From Reyranella sp. (GTDB lineage Bacteria > Pseudomonadota > Alphaproteobacteria > Reyranellales > Reyranellaceae): 64,000 nt of DNA. The stretch's first letter is position 1, and every line of letters begins with the position of its first letter. Below are positions 31,835 through 41,386 of the stretch, one piece after another. Under the pieces are notes generated by a model. That model made no database searches, was not told the DNA's origin, and saw nothing but the letters and a program-made list of their open reading frames with translations. The position numbers and the translations under genes were made by a program. The DNA lies in NCBI GenBank assembly GCA_019750135.1, contig JAIEOV010000005.1:141460-205459 (forward strand). Reading direction: 5' to 3'.

Positions 31835-34401
31835 TGCACCGCCTCCCGCGGCGGAACGGCGAGCAGCGCCGGACGGAACAGCAGCGTCACCAGCAGCTCC
31901 CAGCCCAGCGAGATCATCAGCAGGCGCCCCATGCTGGCGGTGCCGGGATGGCTCGACAGCCAGAGTGCGCCGAACGCCGTCGCCGTGGTGAGCGCGCTGA
32001 AGACGACGGCGCGCATCAGGCTCGACTGCAGCGGCGCGGTCTCGCCGGCACGCCACGCCATGACGAAGTAGATGTTGAAGGCCACGCCGACGCCGAACAG
32101 CAGCGGCAACGCGATGATGTTGGCGAAGTTCAGCGGCAGGTCGAGGACGGCCGACGTCGCGAAGGTGAGAAGTCCGCTCAGCAACACCGGCACCATGGTG
32201 AGCACGACGTCGCGCACACGCCGCAACGCTGCCGCGAGGATAACGACGATCGCTGCGAACGACCAGACGCCGGCCTGCAGGAAGGCCGCGACCACGCTGT
32301 CGCCGGCGGCGTGGATCGAGATCGGCACGCCGGTCGCGTCGGGGGCGACGGCCTGGACGGCGTGCGCGAAGCGCCACAAGCCGTCATCGGTCTCGAGCGC
32401 GCGCTGCGGGAAGACCTGGATACGAGCGCGGCCGTCGCGCGCGATCCAATCGGCGACGATATCGGCCGGAAGCTGCTCCAGCGTGACCGGACCGGCCTGA
32501 AGCATTGCCCGCACCTGCCCGAGCATGACGCCGAGCGGCAGCACGACCGCCGTCGCAGCGGCAGCCCGCACGTCAGGCGGGGCCTCGTCAAGGCGGTCGA
32601 GGGCATCGGCCAGGCGCAGCGCTGCTTGAGAAGAAGGCGTTTGGCGCAACAGCGGCACCGTTGCGGCCAGCGCCCGGCAGATCTCTTCATCGGACGGCGG
32701 CGGGGCAGCCGGCACGCGGAGCGCAGGCTCGAGCCGCTCGGCGGCGGCGCGGATGAGCGCGAGCTTCTCGACCTGTCCTTGCGGCACGAAGCTCGCGAGG
32801 GTGAGCACGCGCGAGACTTCCGGCAGGGCCGCGAGCCGCTGCTCGATCGGTCCGGCAGCCGTTGCCGAGGGCGCAATGACGTTGATGGTGTTGGGCGTCC
32901 AGTCGGGGTCGGCGGCAAGATCCGCGAGGGTCGTCATCGATTCGACCTCCGGACTCTTGAGATGCAGGGGGTTGAAGTCGAAGCGCACGAAGGGGAGCGT
33001 GGCCGCCGCCGCGACCGCGACCACGAGGCCGAGGCTGAGCACGCCGCGACGATGGCGACCCAGGAAGCCCTCGATCGGCGCCAACCGAGAGAAGCCCACT
33101 TCCATCCTGCCGGGCGGCGGCCGCAGCAGCGCCAGTAAGGCCGGCAACAGGGTGATCGTGAGCACGAAGGCGACAGCCATGCCGAGGCCGGCAATCAGGC
33201 CAAGCTCGGCGACGCCAACATAGTCGGTCGGCAGGAAGGCGAAGAAGCCCGCGCCGATGGCGGCGGCGGCCACCGCGAGCGGCAGACCGACGCCCCGGCC
33301 GGCGCCGACCAGCGCCTCGCGGAGGCCGGGATGAAAATGCCGCTCGGCCAGGAAACGCACGCTGAACTGGATGCTGAAGTCGATGCCGAGCCCGACGAAC
33401 AGCGGGATGAAGGCGACCGAGATCAGGTTGAAGCGGCCGGTCACCAGCAGCCCGAGGGCGGCCGTCATGATCAGGCCCATGAAGGTGGCCAGCAGGATCG
33501 CCAACACCACGCGGGCCGAATGCACGGCCCACCATAGGATCCCCAGCAGGGCGATCACCATGGCCGCGGCGACCAAGTGCCAGTCCTCGGCCAGCGACGC
33601 GAATTCCTCGTCAGCCAACGGGACCGGGCCGGTCAGGCGGATGCGGACACCGTGGGCCTCGTCGAGGTCGAGCGAGCGGGCCGCCGCGCGGATCGCCCTG
33701 CTCGCCGCTTCGCCGGGCTGCAAGGCGCTGAAGTCCATCACCGGTTGGACGATGAGGACGCGTCGCGTCTGGCGGCCGACATCCGACGCCCCCACGAGGT
33801 CCTGCCAGGAGAAGAAGGCCGGCTGGCCCGCCGCCGCCTTGTCGAATGTGTCGGCGAGCGCCGCCAGCATTGGCTGGACCTCGTCGAGCTTCGCCTGGCC
33901 GTGCTGGACTCCCTGAACGAGGCGAGACACGGTTGTCGCCACGCCGCGCAGCGACGGATCCGCCGCCAGCGACGCCATCAGGGGCCGCGAGCGCGACAGG
34001 CCGTCGACCGTCGTCTGAACCTGCGGCAGCGGCAGGAACAACAATCCGTTGCGATCGAAGAACGGTCCGCCATCGGGACGCCGGACGACCTGGAACAGCT
34101 CGGGTTGGTGCGCCAGGGCGACCGACAACCGGCTCGCCGCGTCCTCGGCCAGTTCCGGCGTCGCGCCGTCTATCACCGCGATCGTCAGCCTCTGCAGCGA
34201 GGGGAAGGCGCGTTCATAGGCCAGCTCGCGCTGACGCCAGTCGTGCCGTGTCGAGATGAGCTCTGCGGTATCGGCGGTCATGGCGAAATGACCGACGGCA
34301 TAGGCCAACGCGCCACCCGTCAGGCCGAGCGACAAAAGCAGCACGATAAAGGGCCGCCGCGCAGCAGCCGCGGCGACACGACCGACCCACGCAGTCACCA
34401 T
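31831..34401 (-). CDS. hpnN: Hopanoid transporter of the RND/MMPL type, copy 1
   Basis: The 856-residue product has two RND halves. Each has one helix, a large periplasmic loop and five helices (first half: FIVLLLSLGLTGGALAYAV, then FIPLFVGLGIDFSIQFSVRF and GFFAFLPTDYVGVAELGLIA; second half: IIALPLLFGVGVAFNIYFVM, LSSHPGTASMGRLLMISLGW). HpnN carries hopanoids from the inner to the outer membrane. Its start overlaps the dxs stop by one base (TGATG) and its stop overlaps the EipB-like gene, so all three form one leftward operon. A second, divergent copy lies at 48742. Confidence 0.93.
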   Translation of the reverse strand: MVTAWVGRVAAAAARRPFIVLLLSLGLTGGALAYAVGHFAMTADTAELISTRHDWRQRELAYERAFPSLQRLTIAVIDGATPELAEDAASRLSVALAHQPELFQVVRRPDGGPFFDRNGLLFLPLPQVQTTVDGLSRSRPLMASLAADPSLRGVATTVSRLVQGVQHGQAKLDEVQPMLAALADTFDKAAAGQPAFFSWQDLVGASDVGRQTRRVLIVQPVMDFSALQPGEAASRAIRAAARSLDLDEAHGVRIRLTGPVPLADEEFASLAEDWHLVAAAMVIALLGILWWAVHSARVVLAILLATFMGLIMTAALGLLVTGRFNLISVAFIPLFVGLGIDFSIQFSVRFLAERHFHPGLREALVGAGRGVGLPLAVAAAAIGAGFFAFLPTDYVGVAELGLIAGLGMAVAFVLTITLLPALLALLRPPPGRMEVGFSRLAPIEGFLGRHRRGVLSLGLVVAVAAAATLPFVRFDFNPLHLKSPEVESMTTLADLAADPDWTPNTINVIAPSATAAGPIEQRLAALPEVSRVLTLASFVPQGQVEKLALIRAAAERLEPALRVPAAPPPSDEEICRALAATVPLLRQTPSSQAALRLADALDRLDEAPPDVRAAAATAVVLPLGVMLGQVRAMLQAGPVTLEQLPADIVADWIARDGRARIQVFPQRALETDDGLWRFAHAVQAVAPDATGVPISIHAAGDSVVAAFLQAGVWSFAAIVVILAAALRRVRDVVLTMVPVLLSGLLTFATSAVLDLPLNFANIIALPLLFGVGVAFNIYFVMAWRAGETAPLQSSLMRAVVFSALTTATAFGALWLSSHPGTASMGRLLMISLGWELLVTLLFRPALLAVPPREAVQ

Positions 34402-36335
34402 CAGCTGGTGTGGGCGAGGGCGGGCTTGCGCAGGGTTTCAGTTCTGTCGAGCGCACCCACGACCGTCGCAACGATCTGGGGTGCGTTGAGTTCCGCCGCC
34501 TCGTATTGCCGTGGCTGGCTGTCGTGATCGATGAGGCGGTCGGGCAAGGTCATGGGGCGTATCTTCAGCCGACCGTCGAGCAGGCCGCGCCAGGCGAGAT
34601 GCTGCATCACCATCGACCCGAAACCGCCCGCGACGCCCTCCTCCACCGTCACCAGCACCTCGTGCTCGCGGGCGAGGCGCTCGACCAGGTTGGTGTCGAG
34701 CGGCTTGGCGAAACGGGCATCCGCCACGGTGCACAGGATCCCGCGCGCCGCGAGTTCCTCGGCCGCCGCCAGGCATTCGCCGAGACGCGCGCCGTAGGAC
34801 AGGATGGCCGTCCCCAGCCCCTGCCGAAGGACCCGTCCGCGCCCGATCTCGAGCGGCGTGCCGCGCGCCGGCAACGCGAGTCCGCGCCCCTCGCCGCGCG
34901 GATAACGGAAAGCCGACGGCCGATCGTCGATAGCCGCCGCCGTGGCGACCATGTGCATCAACTCCTGCTCGTCGGCCGCGGCCATCAGGACCATGTTGGG
35001 CAGGCAGCCGAGATAGGCGATGTCGAAGGCGCCGGCATGCGTGGCACCGTCGGCGCCCACCAGGCCGGCGCGATCGAGGGCAAAGCGCACCGGCAGGCTT
35101 TGCAGGGCCACGTCGTGCACCACCTGGTCGTAGGCCCGCTGCAGGAACGTCGAGTAGATCGCACAGAACGGCTTCATGCCTTCGGTCGCCATGCCGGCGG
35201 CGAAGGTGACGGCATGCTGCTCGGCAATGCCGACATCGAAGGTCCGGTCCGGGAAGCGCTTGGCGAAGAGATCGAGGCCGGTGCCCGACGGCATCGCCGC
35301 CGTCACGGCAACGATCCGCGGATCGGCCGCGGCTTCCGCGACCAGCGCCTCGGCGAAGACTTTGGTGTAGGACGGCGGACCGGGCGGGCTCTTGGACTGC
35401 TCGCCGGTGACGACATTGAACTTCACGACGCCATGGTACTTGTCGGCGCTGCGCTCGGCGGGCGCGTAGCCCTTGCCCTTCTGGGTCACGACATGGAGCA
35501 GGATCGGGCCCTGATGATCCGTGTCCCTGAGGTTGCGCAGCACCGGCATCAGGTGATCGAGATCGTGCCCGTCGATCGGGCCGACATAATAGAAGCCCAG
35601 CTCCTCGAACAGCGTCCCGCCGGTCAACAGGCCGCGCGTGAACTCGTCGGCGCGCCGGGCCACCTGCTCGAGCGGACGCGGGAAGCGGCGCGCCAACTTC
35701 GCCATCAGCTCGCGCAAGGACAGGAAAGGCCGCGAAGAAATGAGCCGCGACAGGTAGGCGCTCATGGCGCCGACCGGCGGTGCGATCGACATGTCGTTGT
35801 CGTTCAGCACCACGATCATGCTGGCCCGGCTCGCGCCGGCGTTGTTCATGGCCTCATAGGCCATGCCGGCACTGAGTGCGCCGTCGCCGATAACGGCGAT
35901 GACGTTGCGGTCCTCGCCCTTCAGCCCGCGCGCCACCGCCATACCCAAGCCGGCCGAGATCGACGTCGAGGAATGAGCCGCGCCAAACGGGTCGTACTCG
36001 CTTTCGGCACGACGCGTGAAGCCGGACAGGCCACCGCCCTGCCGCAACGTGCGCATGCGATCACGACGGCCGGTGAGGATCTTGTGCGGGTAGGCCTGAT
36101 GGCCGACATCCCAGATCAAGCGGTCGTGCGGCGTGTCGAACACCGCGTGGAGGGCCACGGTCAGCTCGACCACGCCGAGCGAGGCGCCGAGGTGACCGCC
36201 TGTGACGGAAACAGCATCGATGGTCTCGGCGCGCAATTCCGCGGCGAGCTCCTTCAGCTGCTCGGTCGACAGATTGCGCAGATCGGCCGGATGCTTCACC
36301 CGGTCCAGGAATGGGGTCTTTGACGGTACGCTCAT
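34401..36335 (-). CDS. dxs: 1-deoxy-D-xylulose-5-phosphate synthase
   Basis: The 644-residue product matches Dxs along its length: [17 protein letters not shown], the thiamine-binding [37 protein letters not shown], the catalytic Glu in [18 protein letters not shown], and [18 protein letters not shown]. It condenses pyruvate with glyceraldehyde-3-phosphate in the first step of the MEP isoprenoid pathway. Its place at the head of the dxs-hpnN-eipB operon links precursor supply to hopanoids. A long intergenic region separates it from divergent ispH, the last step of the same pathway. Confidence 0.97.
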   Translation of the reverse strand: MSVPSKTPFLDRVKHPADLRNLSTEQLKELAAELRAETIDAVSVTGGHLGASLGVVELTVALHAVFDTPHDRLIWDVGHQAYPHKILTGRRDRMRTLRQGGGLSGFTRRAESEYDPFGAAHSSTSISAGLGMAVARGLKGEDRNVIAVIGDGALSAGMAYEAMNNAGASRASMIVVLNDNDMSIAPPVGAMSAYLSRLISSRPFLSLRELMAKLARRFPRPLEQVARRADEFTRGLLTGGTLFEELGFYYVGPIDGHDLDHLMPVLRNLRDTDHQGPILLHVVTQKGKGYAPAERSADKYHGVVKFNVVTGEQSKSPPGPPSYTKVFAEALVAEAAADPRIVAVTAAMPSGTGLDLFAKRFPDRTFDVGIAEQHAVTFAAGMATEGMKPFCAIYSTFLQRAYDQVVHDVALQSLPVRFALDRAGLVGADGATHAGAFDIAYLGCLPNMVLMAAADEQELMHMVATAAAIDDRPSAFRYPRGEGRGLALPARGTPLEIGRGRVLRQGLGTAILSYGARLGECLAAAEELAARGILCTVADARFAKPLDTNLVERLAREHEVLVTVEEGVAGGFGSMVMQHLAWRGLLDGRLKIRPMTLPDRLIDHDSQPRQYEAAELNAPQIVATVVGALDRTETLRKPALAHTS

Positions 36336-36734
36336 CGACGATCCTTCACTGCGCCCTAATGCCCTTGCTTACGTGGGGGCGTGCTTGTGCCTGTTCACTG
36401 CGCATTTGAAGGCGCAATCGCGCGACATCTTGCCGCCACCGGCGGCTGCATGAACAGCGGCAAGGAAACCAACGTCCGATCGGCCGTCTGGGTTCGATCG
36501 AGAACAAATCCGATGCGGAATGCGCACAATCCTTGCATGCAACTGCCAAGGGTTGCGCCCGCGTTCACAGTATCGGACAATCAATCGCGTCGGGAAACGG
36601 TCGATCCCCGCAGGGTGACTTGGTGACTTTTCCACCTGCGTTTCAGTGCCAGGCAGGCTGAATTGCCCCTGGCAAAACAGGCCGCAAATGCCGACATCCG
36701 ACCCTGGCGTGCGCGGTCGAGGAGTAGATCTGGA
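36336..36734. promoter_or_regulatory. Divergent dxs/ispH promoter region
   Basis: This 399-base gap must hold both promoters. I see no gene in it and no convincing -35/-10 pair. It contains an inverted repeat, CTTGCCGC (36429-36436) with GCGGCAAG (36457-36464), around a spacer that itself holds CCGCC and GGCGG. This could be an operator or RNA hairpin. GGAG lies shortly before the ispH start. Confidence 0.4.
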
Positions 36735-37697
36735 ATGCGGGTTATCTTGGCTCAGCCTCGAGGCTTCTGTGCCGGCGTAGTCCGCGCGATCGAGATCGTC
36801 GAACGCTCCCTCGAGAAATTCGGCGCGCCGGTCTATGTGCGGCACGAAATCGTGCACAATCGTCATGTCGTCGAGCGCCTCGAGCGCATGGGCGCCGTTT
36901 TCGTCGAGGAGCTGGACGAGATTCCCGACGGCGCCGTCATGATCTTCAGCGCCCATGGCGTTGCCCAGTCGATCATCGACGAAGCGAAGACGCGCGGCCT
37001 GCCGGTGCTGGATGCCACCTGCCCGCTGGTGTCGAAGGTCCATCTCCAGGGCAAACGCTACGTGTCGCGCGGCCGCGAGCTGATCCTGATCGGCCATGCC
37101 GGGCATCCCGAGGTCGAGGGGACCAAGGGGCAGGTCGGCGCTCCCGTCCACCTGGTTTCGACGGTCGAGGACGTCGCCCGGCTCGCGCTGGCGGACGATG
37201 CGCCCGTCGCCTACGTCACACAGACGACGCTCAGCGTCGACGACACGCGTGGCGTGATCGCGGCCCTGCAGGCGCGGTTCAGCGACCTCGAAGGGCCCAA
37301 TATCACCGACATCTGCTACGCCACGCAGCACCGCCAGTCCGCGGTCCGCGATCTCTGTGCGGTGGCGGACCTGCTGCTGGTCGTGGGTAGCCGCAACAGC
37401 TCGAACTCCAACCGGCTGCGCGAGATCGGGGTCGAGCAGGGCCTGCCGAGCTACCTGATCTCCGACGGCCGCGAGCTCGATGCGGCGTGGCTGAAGGGCG
37501 TCAAGACCGTGGGCCTCACCGCCGGCGCCTCGGCACCCGAGGATCTGGTGCTCGACGTCATCGAAGCGCTGCGCCGGCACGGCGACGTCGAAGTCGAGAC
37601 GATGGACGGCGTGCGCGAGAACATCGAGTTCCGCCTTCCTCCCGAATTGCGGGCGGACGAGGCACCGCGCAAGACCGCGGCAACGACGGTACGCTGA
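36735..37697 (+). CDS. ispH: 4-hydroxy-3-methylbut-2-enyl diphosphate reductase
   Basis: The 320-residue product is IspH (LytB). The three [4Fe-4S] cysteines are in [11 protein letters not shown] (Cys12), [11 protein letters not shown] (about Cys96) and [12 protein letters not shown] (about Cys197), and the substrate-binding histidines and E-x-N-S motifs ([11 protein letters not shown]) are kept. It makes IPP and DMAPP at the end of the MEP pathway. I chose ATG 36735 ([10 protein letters not shown]) because homologs start there; upstream in-frame codons lack a family match. hpnH follows seven bases after its stop, so the two are one operon. Confidence 0.96.
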   Translation: MRVILAQPRGFCAGVVRAIEIVERSLEKFGAPVYVRHEIVHNRHVVERLERMGAVFVEELDEIPDGAVMIFSAHGVAQSIIDEAKTRGLPVLDATCPLVSKVHLQGKRYVSRGRELILIGHAGHPEVEGTKGQVGAPVHLVSTVEDVARLALADDAPVAYVTQTTLSVDDTRGVIAALQARFSDLEGPNITDICYATQHRQSAVRDLCAVADLLLVVGSRNSSNSNRLREIGVEQGLPSYLISDGRELDAAWLKGVKTVGLTAGASAPEDLVLDVIEALRRHGDVEVETMDGVRENIEFRLPPELRADEAPRKTAATTVR

Positions 37698-37704
37698 GGC
37701 ACCC

Positions 37705-38868
37705 ATGGGAATCCCCCTCCACCAGGCCGCCCGCATCGGCACCTACCTGTTGCGCCAGCATCTCAGCGGCCGCGAGCGCTATCCGCTGGTGCTGATGCTG
37801 GAGCCGTTGTTCCGCTGCAACCTGGCCTGCGCCGGCTGCGGCAAGATCGACTATCCGGCGGAGATCCTCGACCAGCGGCTGTCGTACGACGACTGCATGG
37901 CGGCGATCGACGAATGCTGCGCCCCCGTCGTCTCGATCGCCGGCGGCGAGCCGCTGCTGCATCGCGAGATGCCGCAAATCGTGAAGGGTTATCTCGAACG
38001 CAAGAAGTTCGTCATCCTGTGCACCAACGCGCTGCTGCTGGCCAAGAAGATCGACGACTACAAGCCGCATCCCTCGTTCACCTGGTCGATCCACCTCGAC
38101 GGCAATCAGGCGATGCACGACAAGTCGGTGTGCCAGAAGGGGACGTACGACAAGGCGGTCGACGCCATCAAGCTCGCCAAGTCGAAGGGTTTCCGCGTCA
38201 GCATCAACTGCACGCTGTTCAACGATGCCGATCCCGCCGAGGTGGCGGCCTTCCTCGACGACATGAAGGCGCTCGGTCTGGACGGCATCACCGTTTCGCC
38301 GGGCTATGCCTACGAGCGCGCGCCCGACCAGCAGCATTTTCTCAATCGCAACAAGACCAAGGAGCTGTTCCGCGGCATCCTGGCCCGCGGTCGCGGCGGC
38401 AAGGCCTGGCCGTTCAGCCAGTCGATCAACTTCCTGAACTTCCTCGCCGGCAACGAGGCCTACCAGTGCACGCCGTGGGGCAACCCGACGCGCACCGTGT
38501 TCGGCTGGCAGAAGCCCTGCTACCTGCTGGGCGAAGGCTACGCCAAGACCTTCCGCGAGCTGATGGACACCACCGAGTGGGACAAGTACGGCGTCGGCAA
38601 GTACGAGAAGTGCGCCGACTGCATGGTCCATTGCGGCTTCGAGGCCTCGGCGGTGAAGGACATGGTCCGGCGTCCGTTCAGGGCGGCGACCGTTGCGCTG
38701 CGCGGCGTGCGTACTCAGGGGGCGATGGCCAAGGACATTCCCCTGGAAGGCCAGCGTCGTGCAGAGTTCGTCTTCTCAGACCATGTCGGGCGGAAGCTCA
38801 CCGAGATTCGGGCTGGGAAGAGTGGGGCTGGCAAGTCCGGGACCCAGCATCCGGTAGCCGCGGAGTAA
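37705..38868 (+). CDS. hpnH: Adenosyl-hopene synthase, radical SAM
   Basis: The 387-residue product is HpnH. The radical-SAM cluster motif is RCNLACAGCGK, followed by the SAM-binding SIAGGEPLLH and a Cys-rich C-terminal region (CADCMVHCGF). HpnH joins the 5'-deoxyadenosyl radical to diploptene to give adenosylhopane, the first step of the extended side chain. It is normally about 340-380 residues; this copy ends with an added Gly/Lys-rich tail (RAGKSGAGKSG). Its last 93 bases are antisense to the end of hpnG. GAGG lies five bases before the ATG. Confidence 0.96.
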   Translation: MGIPLHQAARIGTYLLRQHLSGRERYPLVLMLEPLFRCNLACAGCGKIDYPAEILDQRLSYDDCMAAIDECCAPVVSIAGGEPLLHREMPQIVKGYLERKKFVILCTNALLLAKKIDDYKPHPSFTWSIHLDGNQAMHDKSVCQKGTYDKAVDAIKLAKSKGFRVSINCTLFNDADPAEVAAFLDDMKALGLDGITVSPGYAYERAPDQQHFLNRNKTKELFRGILARGRGGKAWPFSQSINFLNFLAGNEAYQCTPWGNPTRTVFGWQKPCYLLGEGYAKTFRELMDTTEWDKYGVGKYEKCADCMVHCGFEASAVKDMVRRPFRAATVALRGVRTQGAMAKDIPLEGQRRAEFVFSDHVGRKLTEIRAGKSGAGKSGTQHPVAAE

Positions 38869-39453
38869 GGCGCGAAACGCCGCCTCGGCCTCGAGGCCGG
38901 TGCGGATCAGCGCCGGCAATTGCCAGGGCGCCAGCAGAAGAGACCGCACGACGGCCGGCAGATCGACATTACCGTCGCTCTTCATGCCGACGCGCGCCGC
39001 CACGGGCAGTGTTCGGTCCGCCGCGTCCGAGATGACGCGCGCCGCGACGAACGGCAGGCCGTGTCGCTGCGCGGCGCGGGCGGCGCGGTGAGATTCCATG
39101 TCGACGGCGATGGCGCCGGTGGCGCGGTGCAGGGCCGCCTTCTGCACCGCCGTCGCGGCGATCGCGTCGTCGCCACAGAACACGCCGCGCCGCGCGGCCG
39201 GCAGGCGCGAGGCGAGGCGCGCGGTCCAATCCCGATCGGTCGGCAGGAGTTCATCGCGATCACGCACGGCATCGGCGACCACCCAGTCGCCCGGCTTCAG
39301 ACCAGGCGCCAGGGCGCCCGCAATGCCGATGCTGATGACGCCCTGCTTGCCCGCGGCACGGAGATCGAGGTCGCCGCCGCCCGCCACCACCTCGATGCCG
39401 GGACCGGCGAGGATGCGCGCCTCGCGCTGCAGCCCGGTGACGGCGAGGATCAT
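38776..39453 (-). CDS. hpnG: Adenosylhopane nucleosidase/phosphorylase-like
   Basis: The 225-residue product is HpnG, of the purine nucleosidase/phosphorylase fold: ILAVTGLQREARILAGPG, GIAGALAPGLKPGDWVVAD, and the ribose-binding VDMESHRAARAAQRHGLP. It removes adenine from adenosylhopane to give ribosyl- (or phosphoribosyl-) hopane. ATG 39453 overlaps the shc stop by one base (TGATG). The last 93 bases overlap the 3' end of convergent hpnH, so the C-terminal tail (LGPGLASPTLPSPNLGELPP) may be a late extension. Confidence 0.92.
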   Translation of the reverse strand: MILAVTGLQREARILAGPGIEVVAGGGDLDLRAAGKQGVISIGIAGALAPGLKPGDWVVADAVRDRDELLPTDRDWTARLASRLPAARRGVFCGDDAIAATAVQKAALHRATGAIAVDMESHRAARAAQRHGLPFVAARVISDAADRTLPVAARVGMKSDGNVDLPAVVRSLLLAPWQLPALIRTGLEAEAAFRALLRGYRMLGPGLASPTLPSPNLGELPPDMV

Positions 39454-41384
39454 CACATGCCGTAGGCGACGCGCCGGCTGTTGGTGCGGCGCAGGTTGCG
39501 ATAGCGGGCGAGCGCCCACAGCGGGAAGTACGCCGGATAGCCGTGATAGCGCAGGTAGAAGACGCGCGGGAAGCCGCCGCCGGTATAGGCGTCCTGCTTC
39601 CACAATCCACCCTCGTCCTGATGCTTGCGGAGCCAGGCGACGCCGCGCTCGACGGCAGGATGGTCGACCTCCCCTGCCGCCATCAGCCCCAACAGCGCCC
39701 AGGCGGTCTGCGACGCGGTAGAGGGCGCGGACTCGTAACCGCGATAGTCGAGCTTGTAGCTGGTGCAGTCCTCGCCCCAGCCGCCGTCCTCATTCTGGAT
39801 CGCGATCAACCAGTCCGCAGCTTTGGCGACGCTCGGCCTCGTCCTGTCGAAGCCTGCAGCGCCCAGCGCGCAGAGCGCCGACCAGGTGCCGTAGATGTAG
39901 TTGACGCCCCAGCGACCGAACCAGCTGCCGTCCCGCATCTGGTCGCGCTCGAGATAGTCGATGCCGGCGCGCAGGGCGGGGTTCGCCGTCGTCTCGCCGA
40001 GCTGGGCCAGCATGCTGATGCAGCGCGCGCTGACATCCGCGGTCGGCGGATCGAGCAGCGCGCCATGATCGGCGAACGGAATGTTGTTGAGGTAGTGATC
40101 GACATTGTCTGCATCGAAGGCGGCCCAGCCGCCGTTGCCGCTTTGCAGGCCGTTGATCCATTCGACGCCGCGGGCGATGGCCTCGTCATAGCCGGGGCCT
40201 GCCCCACTCTGGCGGCGCGCCCGATCCATCGCCATGACCACAACGGCCGTGTCGTCGAGGTCGGGATAATGGGCGTTGCGGTACTGGAACGCCCAGCCGC
40301 CGGGACGCACCTCGGGCCGCCGCTCGCTCCAGTCGCCTTTCACCTCGAGCTCCTGCAACGGCTTCAGCCAGCGCAGCCCGCGCAACGCCGCAGCGGATGC
40401 CTCGCCCTCCTCAACCTCCAGCATCGCCTGGGCGGCGAGCGCGGTGTCCCAGACCGGCGAGACGCAGGGCTGGCAGTAGGCTTCGTCGTCACCGACCACC
40501 AGCAGCTTCTCGATCGACCGGCGGGCCGTCACGTAATCCGGATGATCCGGCGGATAACCCAGCGCGTCGTACATCATCACGGAGTTCGCCATGGCGGGAT
40601 AGATCGCGCCAAGCCCGTCCTCGCCGTTCAATCTCTCCGTGACGAAAGCGACGCAGCGTTCGACGGCGCGCCGGCGCATCTTCTTCGGCCACAGCGGCTC
40701 GGCTGCCTTCAGCACCCGGTCGAGCGTGTTGAAGAAGAACGCCCAGCCGCGGTGCGCATGCGCGGCCCGCCGCGGCGGCGACCGATCCGCCGTCGCGAAC
40801 AGCTCCTGGATGCCGATGCCGCGCGGATTGCGCGCGCGCTTGCGCACTGCCGCCAGCACCAGCAGAGGTACGATGACGGTGCGCGCCCAATAGGACATGC
40901 GCGACAGATGGATCGGGAACCAGCGCGGCAGCAGGATGATCTCGACCGGCATGGTCGGTACGTGCGCCCAGGAGAGCTGGCCGAACTGCGCCAGCATGAT
41001 GCGGGTGAAGACGTTGGCCCGTTCGGCGCCGCCGTAGGCCAGGATGGCGCTGCGCGCCTTCACCATGTGCGGCGCGTCCATATTGTCGCCGACCATCTTC
41101 AGGCAGAAATAGGCCTTCACCGACGCGCTGATGTCGAAAGCGCCGCCGTGGAACAGCGGCCAGCCGCCATGATCGCCCTGGATGCGGCGGAGATAGACGG
41201 CGATCTTGCGCTCGAGCTCCAGGTCGTCGGGCTCGCCGAGATAATGGCGCAGCAGGATGTATTCCGACGGGATCGTGGCGTCGGCTTCGAGCTCGAACAC
41301 CCAGTGCCCGTCGGGGCGCTGCCGGCGTACAAGGGCCTGCACGGCGCGATCGATATCGGCTTCGAGCCCGGCGAGATCATGCAT
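39453..41384 (-). CDS. shc: Squalene-hopene cyclase
   Basis: The 643-residue product is squalene-hopene cyclase (HpnF). The catalytic D-x-D-D motif is in HYPDLDDTAVVVMAM, and many QW repeats are present (GHWVFELEADATIPSEYI, QSGNGGWAAFDADN, QNEDGGWGEDC, and a C-terminal AYTGGGFPRVFYLRYHGY). It cyclises squalene to hopene and diplopterol at the membrane. ATG 41384 is two bases after the hpnE stop; a longer frame upstream runs inside hpnE and is rejected. The gene lies between hpnE and hpnG in the leftward operon. Confidence 0.97.
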   Translation of the reverse strand: MHDLAGLEADIDRAVQALVRRQRPDGHWVFELEADATIPSEYILLRHYLGEPDDLELERKIAVYLRRIQGDHGGWPLFHGGAFDISASVKAYFCLKMVGDNMDAPHMVKARSAILAYGGAERANVFTRIMLAQFGQLSWAHVPTMPVEIILLPRWFPIHLSRMSYWARTVIVPLLVLAAVRKRARNPRGIGIQELFATADRSPPRRAAHAHRGWAFFFNTLDRVLKAAEPLWPKKMRRRAVERCVAFVTERLNGEDGLGAIYPAMANSVMMYDALGYPPDHPDYVTARRSIEKLLVVGDDEAYCQPCVSPVWDTALAAQAMLEVEEGEASAAALRGLRWLKPLQELEVKGDWSERRPEVRPGGWAFQYRNAHYPDLDDTAVVVMAMDRARRQSGAGPGYDEAIARGVEWINGLQSGNGGWAAFDADNVDHYLNNIPFADHGALLDPPTADVSARCISMLAQLGETTANPALRAGIDYLERDQMRDGSWFGRWGVNYIYGTWSALCALGAAGFDRTRPSVAKAADWLIAIQNEDGGWGEDCTSYKLDYRGYESAPSTASQTAWALLGLMAAGEVDHPAVERGVAWLRKHQDEGGLWKQDAYTGGGFPRVFYLRYHGYPAYFPLWALARYRNLRRTNSRRVAYGM

Positions 41385-41386
41385 GC

